64,000 bases of DNA, taken from the NCBI GenBank assembly GCA_033980235.1, contig CM067069.1:22010034-22074033 (forward strand). Reading direction: 5' to 3'. The notes beneath the pieces were generated by a model, which was not told where the DNA came from, did no database searches, and worked only from the letters and a program-made list of their open reading frames with translations. Every line of letters begins with the position of its first letter. The first letter of the stretch is position 1. Origin of the DNA: Diadema setosum (lineage: Eukaryota > Echinodermata > Echinoidea > Diadematoida > Diadematidae). The position numbers and the translations under genes are program-made. This document shows, in pieces, positions 59,501 to 64,000 of this stretch.

Positions 59501-62421
59501 CCCTTCGTCCGGCGTCCGGCGTCCGTCGTGCGTAAACTTTTTACATTTTCATCTTCTTCTTGAAAACCCCAAGACCGATTTTCATCAAACTTGGCAGGTA
59601 GCATCCCTAGGGGATTAGGAACTCAATTTGTTAAAATGGGCACTATGCCCCACCCAGGGGGCCCCCAAGGGTGCCCAAACCCTCCAAAATTAAGGAGTCT
59701 GTAAGAATCTTCTTCTCTAGAGCAAGAAGTGATAGAGCTAAGTTAATACTATGAGTTAGTACATTGATGACTGTAGTTTCAAGTTTGTTCATGGCAGAAT
59801 CAGGGGTGCCCCCCTTGGGACCCAGGGGAAAGGGTGGGGAGGGGTCCTAATGGGGCCTAAATTGTACATTTTCATCTTCTTCTTGAGAACCCCATGACCC
59901 ATTTGCACCAAACTTGGCAGGTAGCATCCCTAGGGGGTTAGGATCTCAATTTGTTAAAATGGGCACCATGCCCCACCCAGGGGGCCCACAGGGGGGCCCA
60001 AACCCCCCAAAATGAAGGAATCTTTAAAAAACTTCTCTAGAATCAGAAGGTATATAGCTAAGATAATATTATGAGTGAGTACATTAATGACTGTAGTTTC
60101 AAGTTTGTTCATAGCAGATCCAGGGGTGAACCTCTTGGGGGGGGGGGGGGGGGGGGGGGAGTTGGGAAGGTCCAAATGGGGGCCTGAATTGTACATTTTC
60201 ATCTTCTTCCTGAGAACCTCATGATGGATTTCATCAAACTTGGCAGGTATCATCCCTAGGGGGTCAGGATCTCAATTTATTAAAATGGGCACCATGCCCC
60301 ACCCAGAGGGCCCCAGGGGGTCCCAATTCCCCCCCCCCCCCCCCAAATTAAGGAATCTTAAAAAATTTGGGCCCTTATTGTACATTTTCATCTTCTACTT
60401 GAGAATGCCTGGTCAAATTTTAATAGAGCTGTGAATAATTTAGATTAGTGACTGCGTGAAAGGTGAACTTGCGATACTCAGGTGAGCGCTAGACCCGCGG
60501 GTCTCTTGTTTTTTAGTTGCATTTAATTAAGCGCGAAGTTTCTAGAAACGGGCACAGGGTTCTAATCCCGCTACGGAAAATTAACGTTTGAATATTTGGA
60601 TTAACGAAAAGGCCTATTTCATGTTCGGATAATGAATATCTACTAGGACCTAGATGTACAAATGTGTGTGTTTTAAGAATAACAATCGAACCTCATTGCA
60701 TTTTCGGACAAACAAAATCACCCGTAACAAACATAGCCTGCAAGATGCGTAAACAAATGATGAGCATGCCGAGAGGTGTGATGACTGTCACCACACAAAA
60801 TATCTTTTTGACTTAGCTTCGAAGGCAAGTGTACATCCCACGGTACAATGCATGTAATTTTAAACGAGACAAAAAGCGAGAAAAAAAATGTTTAAGAACA
60901 ATTTCCCGTTGCACCCTCATAGGACCATGCAGCTTTAGCTCCATGTTTTGCACTGTAAATTGCATCACGCTGCCCTGCACCAAACGATACACACAGACAC
61001 AAACACTCAGAGAGAGGGAAAAAAGGAAGAAAGTGAACTACCTTGGGTACTACGTGTAGTACTCGAGTGTAAATGAGTGTATGCCCTTTATATTCAGGCG
61101 TACAAAACAATGGATGCATGGCACGAACGGTATCGCCCCGTACACTAGCGAATTAGCGAGTAGCAATGCTGTGAATCGGAGCAGGAAAACATTTTTTTTC
61201 AGAGAATGGCGATAAGAATTTGAGCAAAAAATTATGTCGACTTAGACGAGGGAATTAACATGTATTTCCGCTCAGTTGGCACTGAAAAATCACGTTGACA
61301 TACGCGAGTTGTTGACTTATAAATGTCGACTAAGACAAGGAATAACAAAGGCAAAAATCGGGACTTTCTCATCGTGTCGACTTAAGCGAGTTGTCGACTT
61401 ATGCGATGTCGACTTAGGGGAGGTCTACTGTAGTTCTCTTCAAAAAGGTAATGCAAGCAAGTGACGAGCTGCATTCATATTGCTTCTTAAAGATGTTTGA
61501 ACATAAAACCCCAACAACTCTGAGTAAAATTGTGTGAAGTTCCAAGCAGATTGTTCATTTCCCATTATTAATCCCAATCATTTTAGAAGTAGTATGCAAG
61601 CCACAGCTGCCAGATGCTGAAGAAGTCAAGTGGTACATGTTGTGTGGAGATATTAGTGGAGACCAAGAATGCAAACAAGTGATAAGCTGTGTTCAGATTG
61701 CTGCTTAAACAGTACAAAGACAGGAGGAAGGGAAGAAAGACATTAAGTAGCAGATAGTTATTCTTGCTCTAAACTATATGCAAGGACTAATTTGAGTGTC
61801 AATGTTCATTTACTGTGTAAAATTGAATAATGGGATAATTATTATATGATATTATTATACTGAGCAAATTCTGTACAAATCCTCTGTATATTTACTTCAT
61901 CATTTTATCGCCAAAGGTGTCAGCAAACTGACACATTCAAAAGACACTTAAAAATGATGCACGAGGCTTAAATCCCAATGAAAGTCAGTGATATTTGATT
62001 GGGTGATGTTGCTGGGTGCATGATGATTGCCATATTCAGAGCTTTCCTTGTGTAAAATCATAGTATCATAAGATGCATGATGTGGAGGAAAAATAAATAT
62101 GAATGCATGTTCACATTGGTAACAGTGCAATGCACGTAGGGGAAATGCTCATCTGATTTGCTATAAAGTTTGCTCAAACTCATGCTCAAGACAAAAATAA
62201 TGCAATTAATATGCATTAAGTAATCGAGGTGACACCATCAAAAGGAAATATGTGGGGCAGATAGATTCAGTTCTTTGATTACATTGTTTCATGTTATAAT
62301 TGCCCTATCCTAATCTGTTCTTGCTAAGATTGAAGACACCAGACAAGCGATATCTTTCGAGCTGGAAGCATTGAATATGGCACCAGATCCTGAGGTCTTA
62401 ATGACTGAACTGATACATGGG
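36265..62421 (+). CDS. PMPCA: PMPCA, mitochondrial processing peptidase alpha subunit (5' part of gene, exons 1-6)
   Basis: Non-catalytic alpha subunit of the matrix protease that removes mitochondrial presequences; it pairs with PMPCB and helps bind substrate. Exons 36265-36338, 52281-52489, 55752-55831, 56669-56751, 57390-57492 and 62329-62421 join in frame to 214 codons. The N-terminus [14 protein letters not shown], with five basic residues among the first 12 and no acids, is a typical matrix targeting signal. Conserved blocks follow: [99 protein letters not shown], where the beta subunit has a zinc-binding HxxEH, identifies alpha. The human protein is about 525 aa, so about 300 residues, including the glycine-rich loop, lie beyond the window. 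Confidence 0.93.
36940..37286 (-). mobile_element. LINE relic, 3' part (split by the Ty3/gypsy insertion)
   Basis: Minus-strand translation reads [20 protein letters not shown] just inside the LTR boundary. Further on, with frame breaks, it reads [17 protein letters not shown] and FKEALQRHL and then a stop. These are the C-terminal motifs of jockey/RTE-like LINE reverse transcriptases. It continues in frame with 43165-43335 once the retrotransposon and one GTAGT copy are ignored. Confidence 0.75.
37282..37286. repeat. Target-site duplication GTAGT (left)
   Basis: Identical to 43165-43169 at the other end of the LTR retrotransposon. Confidence 0.9.
37287..37555 (-). repeat. 3' LTR of the Ty3/gypsy element
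   Basis: 269 bp, plus-strand ends TGTCAAGATG and CATACATTACA. Identical to 42896-43164. Contains an (ATAATAATGTGTGTGTGT)-like simple stretch. Confidence 0.95.
37556..37568 (-). other. Polypurine tract
   Basis: The minus strand reads AAACAAAGGGGGA immediately before the 3' LTR, the expected plus-strand primer site. Confidence 0.8.
38019..38410 (-). repeat. Minisatellite of about 65 bp, 6-7 copies, in the retrotransposon 3' region
   Basis: Each unit begins with AAATGAGTGACTTTCTCATTT or a variant (plus strand) and continues TATGACA.CATATTGTATCGCAT. The start of the unit is itself a near-palindrome (AATGAG...CTCATT). Confidence 0.85.
38704..42687 (-). CDS. Ty3/gypsy Gag-Pol polyprotein (1327 aa)
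   Basis: Single open frame. Gag-like capsid region at residues 1-190. Two CCHC zinc knuckles: C195-x2-C198-x3-H202-x7-C210 and C217-x2-C220-x4-H225-x3-C229. An RG-rich linker follows at 240-262. Retropepsin-like protease has [11 protein letters not shown] with Asp333. Reverse transcriptase spans about 480-670, with LDAKHGYW (Asp565) and the catalytic box IADD (627-628), where most relatives have Y.DD. RNase H carries Asp774, Glu811 and Asp836. Integrase has the zinc-binding H983/H986...C1016/C1019 and the catalytic Asp1047, Asp1101 and Glu1137. Gag and Pol are fused in one frame with no frameshift site. The Mag-like clade is an inference from overall appearance. It functions in retrotransposition, not in the host. 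I took the ATG at 42687; [10 protein letters not shown] gives alternative starts within eight residues. Confidence 0.95.
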   Translation of the reverse strand: MMAESPKMSWDEPDLADSLGLFKQQCELYFSVKNVKQDKQVDHVLLFMGPTGIRIFNSWDLPDDEKKRIEVVWRRFEAHVRPSVNFRVARLYLQKLQQKQNESMDDFMARLKLHAKTCQFRNDRELSDRVIEQFIAGTVHVELQKQLLAQDEKLDMDACLNIARTHEASQAHMRQLADVYQTPHTVHAIQHKQKCGNCGRSHPSKPRSLCPAYQSTCNLCGKLNHWQKCCRSGLQNESKSQRGRAPNRGRGRGRGHGQRSTFHRHQYPQRDQNVHSISDSKSKEVTEPFERLTLDAVQKSVDTLSKSPNEAFAHIELRQDRQRRILEMNAKIDTGAQTNVIPLRSYQKMHPECIDKDGNPVPGQLTPSECALTAYNGTNIQHYGTMQLPCRSSKSDWMTATFYVCDTSGPAIIGLQTALDLELVTLNYAVNTSRSSAPINSVDQLKAAYPDQFDAIGDFQNPYHIVLKDGAHPVVHAPRRCSIHIKDELKSELDRMEANGVIRRVTEPTDWVSSLAISRKANGQLRICLDPKELNQQIKRCHYRTPTIPDITHKLSGAKVFSKLDAKHGYWSVHLDEESALLTTFNTPFGRYCYQRMPFGLAMSQDVFQLRMDQILEQCDGVIGIADDIVVFGDTEESHDKHLHLLMDVAKRSGLKFNSNKCAIKQRQVAFFGMLYDEQGMHPDPAKVSAIREMAPPRDKAQLQQFLGMATYLSPFIPKMSATTADLRELLRQDSSFVWSEGHQRAFDTIREQICESATLRYFDPNKETTIQVDASSRGLGATLLQDNQPVAYASKALSDAETRYANIEREMLAVVFGCERFHTFVYGKQFKVESDHKPLQMIHLKPLTSAPPRLQRMLLRLQPYDFVLCYRPGTQIPIADGLSRFPAQDKKHIPLDMQINLVQFSAKRLADIKHETERDPVLPELKRVITTGWPEKRSELPRDLRPYWSFRDELAIEDGMIMKGNRVIIPNAMHTYTLSKLHEGHQGATKTKLRAKDCVYWANINSDIDDLVRNCEICQENQRSQPREPLVNHDIPTRPWQILATDLFHLGGNDYLIIADYYSKFPFVRKLRLNASSSDVISATQEIFAEHGVPEKMISDNGPHFASAAYSSFADGWGFTHTTSSPHFPQSNGFVERSIQTVKQTMKKAKASGQNVNMALLCLRTTPIDSEIPSPAELLCGRKFQSNLPVRVKNNATHKEQTYQRFQERQHQQKAYFDRTAHDLRPLVPGQLVRIQDSRTGLWTPAQIERQCDEPRSFIVVTPNGRELRRNRVHIRDIEPNRGQDRFEAVASHSDPFPVQTTGQNDNGPTTTRYGRQIKAPNRLDL
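42876..42895 (-). other. Primer-binding site
   Basis: Directly inside the 5' LTR the minus strand reads TGGTGGCAGCAAGTGGGTCG. The TGG start pairs with a tRNA CCA end, and TGGTGGCAGC matches the 3' end of some tRNA-Leu sequences as I remember them. The primer tRNA is an inference. Confidence 0.7.
42896..43164 (-). repeat. 5' LTR of the Ty3/gypsy element
   Basis: 269 bp, identical to the copy at 37287-37555. The minus-strand promoter and transcription start should lie here; I cannot place them. Confidence 0.95.
43165..43335 (-). mobile_element. LINE relic, 5' part (other side of the Ty3/gypsy insertion)
   Basis: Minus-strand frame reads [33 protein letters not shown] and [12 protein letters not shown]. 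This is the VWDPYT..NI.KIE.VQ.RAARFV..DY motif of LINE reverse transcriptase C-termini. It joins in frame to 37286 and leftward. The 5' boundary is not clear. Confidence 0.85.
44169..46721. mobile_element. Pogo/Tigger-type DNA element (2.55 kb) carrying a minisatellite
   Basis: Ends CAGTCAACTTCGGATACCTCG and CGAGGTATCCGAAGTTGACTG are inverted, with TA flanks (44167-44168, 46722-46723). Subterminal copies of TTCGAGGTACGCGAAA appear at the left and related ones at the right. The interior is mostly the minisatellite at 44330-45740; no transposase is recognised. Confidence 0.85.
44330..45740. repeat. Degenerate minisatellite of about 80-90 bp units, roughly 16 copies
   Basis: The unit approximates AAATAAATGTCGGATGTTTG, CTTTTACGTTCGGAAATGAA, TAACAGTAACATTCGGCTCC, GTACGATGCTAAAATAAATG. 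Copies are diverged by point changes and small indels. Minus-strand ORFs across it are repeat read-through, not genes. Confidence 0.85.
47692..48027 (-). pseudogene. C2H2 zinc-finger ORF on the 3' side of the gypsy relic (111 aa)
   Basis: Starts [14 protein letters not shown]. Finger 1: C7-x2-C10-x12-H23 with His30 as the probable fourth ligand. Finger 2: C38-x2-C41-x12-H54, followed by GRKQ where the last His is expected, so it looks damaged. An Arg/Ser-rich tail follows ([12 protein letters not shown]). It lies on the same strand as, and just downstream of, the integrase fragment, so it is probably an accessory ORF of the retroelement, not a host gene. Whether it was a separate ORF or a C-terminal extension of Pol cannot be decided here. 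Confidence 0.65.
50027..50183. mobile_element. 157-bp MITE (GGGCCCGTTGCATAAA family)
   Basis: Ends GGGCCCGTTGCATAAAAGTT and AACTTTTATGCAACGGGCCC are inverted, continued by ACAATTATGGTAAC, giving a stem over much of its length. It is flanked by a CTG 3-bp duplication (50024-50026, 50184-50186) and inserted in the gypsy relic. A 3-bp target fits PIF/Harbinger-type elements; the family assignment is an inference. Confidence 0.88.
50541..52091. mobile_element. piggyBac-like non-autonomous element (1.55 kb)
   Basis: Flanked by TTAA at 50537-50540 and 52092-52095. Ends CCCTATTCTAACTGGG and CCCAGTTAGAATAGGG are perfect 16-bp inverted repeats. TTAA targets and CCC-starting ends are typical of piggyBac. 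Near each end is a GGGGGTCAATTTGACCCCC palindrome. No transposase ORF is visible. A second element is nested at 51137-51911. Confidence 0.85.
51137..51911. mobile_element. Nested 775-bp element with GGTTAGTAACGTTAC repeats
   Basis: Ends GGGCAATTCCGC and GCGGAATTGCCC are inverted; flanks GCATAT and ATATGC share ATAT. Contains GGTTAGTAACGTTAC at 51149-51163, 51327-51341, 51514-51528 and 51529-51543, the last two in perfect tandem. No ORF of note. Confidence 0.75.
52281..52489 (+). CDS. PMPCA: PMPCA exon 2
   Basis: 209 bases with acceptor GTAAACAG and donor GTACAG. It encodes the presequence remainder ([20 protein letters not shown]) and the start of the mature peptidase-like domain, [20 protein letters not shown]. 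Confidence 0.95.
52549..55208. mobile_element. Pogo/Tigger-type DNA element (2.66 kb), copy 1
   Basis: Left end CAGTCAACCTCGCGTAAGTCG and right end GGCGAGGTCTACTG are near-inverted; TA flanks at 52547-52548 and 55209-55210. Subterminal copies of GTCGACTTACGCG occur at both ends. The interior (about 53330-54600) is a minisatellite of roughly 110-120 bp units centred on GTTGCGTTTAAACGCAATTG. Same family as 57546-61430. It lies in PMPCA intron 2. Confidence 0.85.
53330..54600. repeat. Minisatellite with TTGCGTTTAAACGCAA palindromes
   Basis: Units contain GAGTTGCGTTTAAACGCAAT, then TTTCTAGTTTCGTGTGATTA, then TCAAACGCAAGTCTTTTCAG, then GTGTGATTTGACGGACTTGC. Intact or near-intact palindromes appear at about 53593, 53787, 53904, 54022, 54146 and 54448. 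Confidence 0.8.
55752..55831 (+). CDS. PMPCA: PMPCA exon 3
   Basis: 80 bases with acceptor TCGGCAG. The donor is the non-consensus GTTGGT after GCATTTGGG, chosen because it keeps phase 0 into exon 4. Encodes [20 protein letters not shown] and EKMAFG. Confidence 0.9.
56491..56552. repeat. (TTA)n microsatellite
   Basis: About 20 TTA units in PMPCA intron 3. Confidence 0.95.
56669..56751 (+). CDS. PMPCA: PMPCA exon 4
   Basis: 83 bases with acceptor CTATCAG and donor GTACAG. Encodes [20 protein letters not shown] and ICDCQSS, matching the alpha-subunit [11 protein letters not shown] block. Confidence 0.95.
57390..57492 (+). CDS. PMPCA: PMPCA exon 5
   Basis: 103 bases with acceptor TTTTCAG and donor GTAAGC. 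Encodes [20 protein letters not shown] and [14 protein letters not shown], in frame with exons 4 and 6. A diverged partial duplicate lies at about 61565-61640. Confidence 0.95.
57546..61430. mobile_element. Pogo/Tigger-type DNA element (3.9 kb), copy 2, with a nested insertion
   Basis: Left end CAGTCAACCTCGCCTAAGTCG and right end GGGGAGGTCTACTG; TA flanks at 57544-57545 and 61431-61432. Same family and minisatellite (about 58430-59450) as 52549-55208. It is longer mainly because another repeat is inserted at about 59459-60513. It lies in PMPCA intron 5. Confidence 0.85.
59459..60513 (+). mobile_element. Dispersed element AGCTCACCTGAG...CTCAGGTGAGCG, nested in the pogo-type element
   Basis: Begins with AGCTCACCTGAGCCAAAGGC and a CGTCCGGCGTCCGTCGTGCG stretch. 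The phrase CATCAAACTTGGCAGGTAGC / ATGGGCACCATGCCCCACCC repeats about three times at roughly 350-bp spacing. It ends ACTCAGGTGAGCGCTAGACCC. GCTCACCTGAG and CTCAGGTGAGC are an inverted pair. The family is common in marine invertebrate genomes, but I cannot name it. A truncated copy is at 11185-11465. Confidence 0.7.
61565..61710 (+). pseudogene. Diverged duplicate of PMPCA exon 5 (3' half) and following intron
   Basis: The exonic part GTAGTATGCAAGCCACAGCT plus GCCAGATGCTGAA is nearly identical to exon 5. Its donor GTAAGC has become GTCAAG. The following sequence (GAGATATT, then ATGCAAACAAGTGATAAGCT) matches the intron after exon 5 resumed at 61451 beyond the pogo-type element. Frame and upstream acceptor are not preserved well enough for use as an exon. 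Confidence 0.75.
62329..62421 (+). CDS. PMPCA: PMPCA exon 6 (last coding exon in the window)
   Basis: 93 bases with acceptor TTGCTAAG and donor GTAAGT, phase 0. Encodes [20 protein letters not shown] and [11 protein letters not shown]. The next exon lies beyond position 64000. Confidence 0.95.
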
Positions 62422-62664
62422 GTAAGTGACATACCTGTAATTGTTACTTTCTACAGGTTGGAGTAACATGGACAAATTATCTTTTTAAGTTCTTACAAGG
62501 AAAAGTGAAAGTGGATGATTAGAAGTAAAAGAAAGGAAGGTGCAAAAAGTGAGGCAAATTGATAACCATGTTGTTTTGCTGAAAGGTATGGCATATAAAA
62601 GGTAGACAACACTTAGATGCTCTAACACCTTTACCTTGCATCATCTAGCCTGGGATGAAGTTTT

Positions 62665-63812
62665 TTATGCCTCCGCCATGAAGGGTCGGCGGAGGCATTA
62701 TGTTTTCGGGTTGTCCGTCCTTCCGGCCGTCCGTCCGTAATGAATTTTGTGGACAGCGTAACTAAAAAAACGTTTAAGGTATCCTAATGAGACTTGGTAT
62801 GTATATGCGTGAGTGGATGAAGTTGTGCCTATCAACTTTTAAAGGGCACATGCTCAAGGTCAAAGGTCAAAAGGTTAAGGTCAAATGCTCAAAATTTCAC
62901 TATTTCCCCCCATATCTATGCAATGCCTGGAGGTTTTTTCTTGAAACTTGGTTTATACATGTAATACCAAATGAAGATTCTCTAGAGAGAGTTTTGAGTC
63001 ATGAGGTCAAAGGTCAGAGGTCAAGTGAAAATGTCAAAATTTCACTTTTTTCTCCATATCTTGGCAATGGTTCAAGCTGTCTTCATGGAACTTAGTACAT
63101 ATGCATGTACTGACGAGCGGTGATTATCTAGGGAATGTGGGGTCATGGGACAAAGGTCATGGGTCAAAGTTCAAGGTCAACTCCTCATAATTTCACTTTT
63201 TCCCTCATATTCAAATACAATACCTGCCCCATTTTTTTCTTGAAACTTGATATATACATGTATAACCCAATAGAGATTCTCTTGGAAGTTTCTTGCCCAA
63301 AGGTCAAAGGTCAAGTGAAAGTGCTAAATTTCATTTCTTGGTCCATATCTCGAAGGTGACTCAAGGTATCGTCATGAAACTTGGTACATATCTACAGTTC
63401 TGCATCCATGTTCTACCTGACAGTGATTCTCTTGGGAATTTTAGGGTCATAGGGTCAAAGGTCAAGTTAAAATGCAAAAATAAAAATTACTATTTGATAG
63501 TGAAATTACACTTTTTCTCCGTACCTTGAAAGTTTAATCAATATGTATACTTATAAATAAAAGTTTCAAAAGTGAAGTAAAAGTCCTCAAATCCCCTAAT
63601 ACCTGCACTCTTAGGCAGTATAGCCATCCATCCAATTAAACCTAGTTCAAGGAAAGTGAACATTCAACACATTTGAGTCAAACCTGTCATTTTAATATTT
63701 TTCCAATTATGTGAAACTCATCACACATTGTCAAGACATTGTACTATAGACCTATTAGGAGAACCATGCATTAAGGCGGAGGCATACCAGTCGCCATAGC
63801 GACATTTCTAGT
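62665..63812 (+). mobile_element. Dispersed repeat ATGCCTCCGCC...GGCGGAGGCAT with DR1 motifs
   Basis: Begins TTATGCCTCCGCC with a GTCCGTCCTTCCGGCCGTCC stretch and ends GGCGGAGGCATACCAGTCGC, then CATAGCGACATTTCTAGT. Internally three or four diverged units of about 150-200 bp contain GAAACTTGGTATATAC and AGGTCAAAGGTCA. It lies in PMPCA intron 6. No coding capacity. A decayed relative is at 16016-16995. Confidence 0.7.
62857..63464 (+). promoter_or_regulatory. Cluster of DR1-type AGGTCA direct repeats
   Basis: AGGTCA-n-AGGTCA pairs lie at 62857-62869, 63004-63016 (extended to a triple to 63023), 63301-63313 and 63452-63464 (GGGTCA first half), with AGGTCATGGGTCA at 63154-63166. DR1 is the known binding site type for RXR, HNF4, COUP-TF and PPAR-class receptors. 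Here it is a repeat-family feature; regulatory activity is not shown. Confidence 0.5.
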
Positions 63813-64000
63813 AAAATGCTATCTGAGATATCAAAAGGTATGTAGTGTTCGTAAATTTTTCCCCTCCTGGCAGCATAACATCCACTTTTTATTTCAGTAT
63901 GTTTTAAAAATTGCAAAAAGTACTAAAATCCACAGAGAATAGTGAAAGTTTCAATCAAATCGTATGTAGAATGAGAGTTAGAATTTTATTCTAACACATT

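Overview
The window is animal (metazoan) nuclear DNA: genes are split by GT-AG introns, the introns are AT-rich and long, and most of the sequence is decayed transposable elements. The repeat families (CR1/L2-like LINEs, a Mag-like Ty3/gypsy element, TA-flanked pogo/Tigger-type elements, a foldback element, GGGCCCGTTGCATAAA and GGGGCTGTACAG foldback elements) and the protein similarities suggest a marine invertebrate deuterostome. An echinoderm is my best guess, but the sequence alone does not prove it. No prokaryotic or viral genome features are present.

Layout. Positions 378-14144 (+) hold a complete nine-exon gene for a PHYHD1-type Fe(II)/2-oxoglutarate dioxygenase. I reconstructed it from splice sites and reading phase as 286 codons. 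Its introns carry six or seven mobile-element copies. Positions 14145-18870 are 3' UTR and intergenic sequence. Positions 18873-33669 are a repeat desert with no host gene. It holds three same-orientation copies of one large composite repeat rich in C/G homopolymers. It also holds two LINE insertions (one apparently inverted by twin priming) and a striking 1.07-kb foldback element built from about 38 copies of a 20-bp palindrome. A 200-base N gap lies at 33670-33869. It is followed by a tRNA-derived SINE and the C-terminal end of a LINE.

Positions 36265-62421 (+) hold the first six coding exons of PMPCA, the mitochondrial processing peptidase alpha subunit (214 codons visible; the rest lies beyond the window). 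Its roughly 16-kb first intron contains a young, structurally intact Ty3/gypsy retrotransposon: identical 269-bp LTRs, a GTAGT target duplication and an uninterrupted 1327-aa gag-pol ORF on the minus strand. That element landed in an older LINE relic. The same intron holds a 2.55-kb pogo-type element, a ruined second Ty3/gypsy element with a C2H2 zinc-finger ORF on its 3' side, a 157-bp MITE, and a piggyBac-like TTAA element with another element nested in it. Introns 2 and 5 carry two relatives of one 2.7-3.9-kb pogo-type family. Intron 5 also has a diverged duplicate of exon 5 with a broken donor site.

How the genes relate. PHYHD1 (an oxygenase of unknown physiological substrate) and PMPCA (half of the presequence-cleaving protease of the mitochondrial matrix) are ordinary same-strand neighbours, and nothing ties their functions together. 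The unusual content is the repeat fraction. The items most worth a second look are the palindrome-array foldback element, the zinc-finger ORF attached to a gypsy element, the repeated DR1 nuclear-receptor-like motifs in a dispersed repeat, and several nested insertions whose empty sites can be inferred. I found no convincing new multi-gene system.
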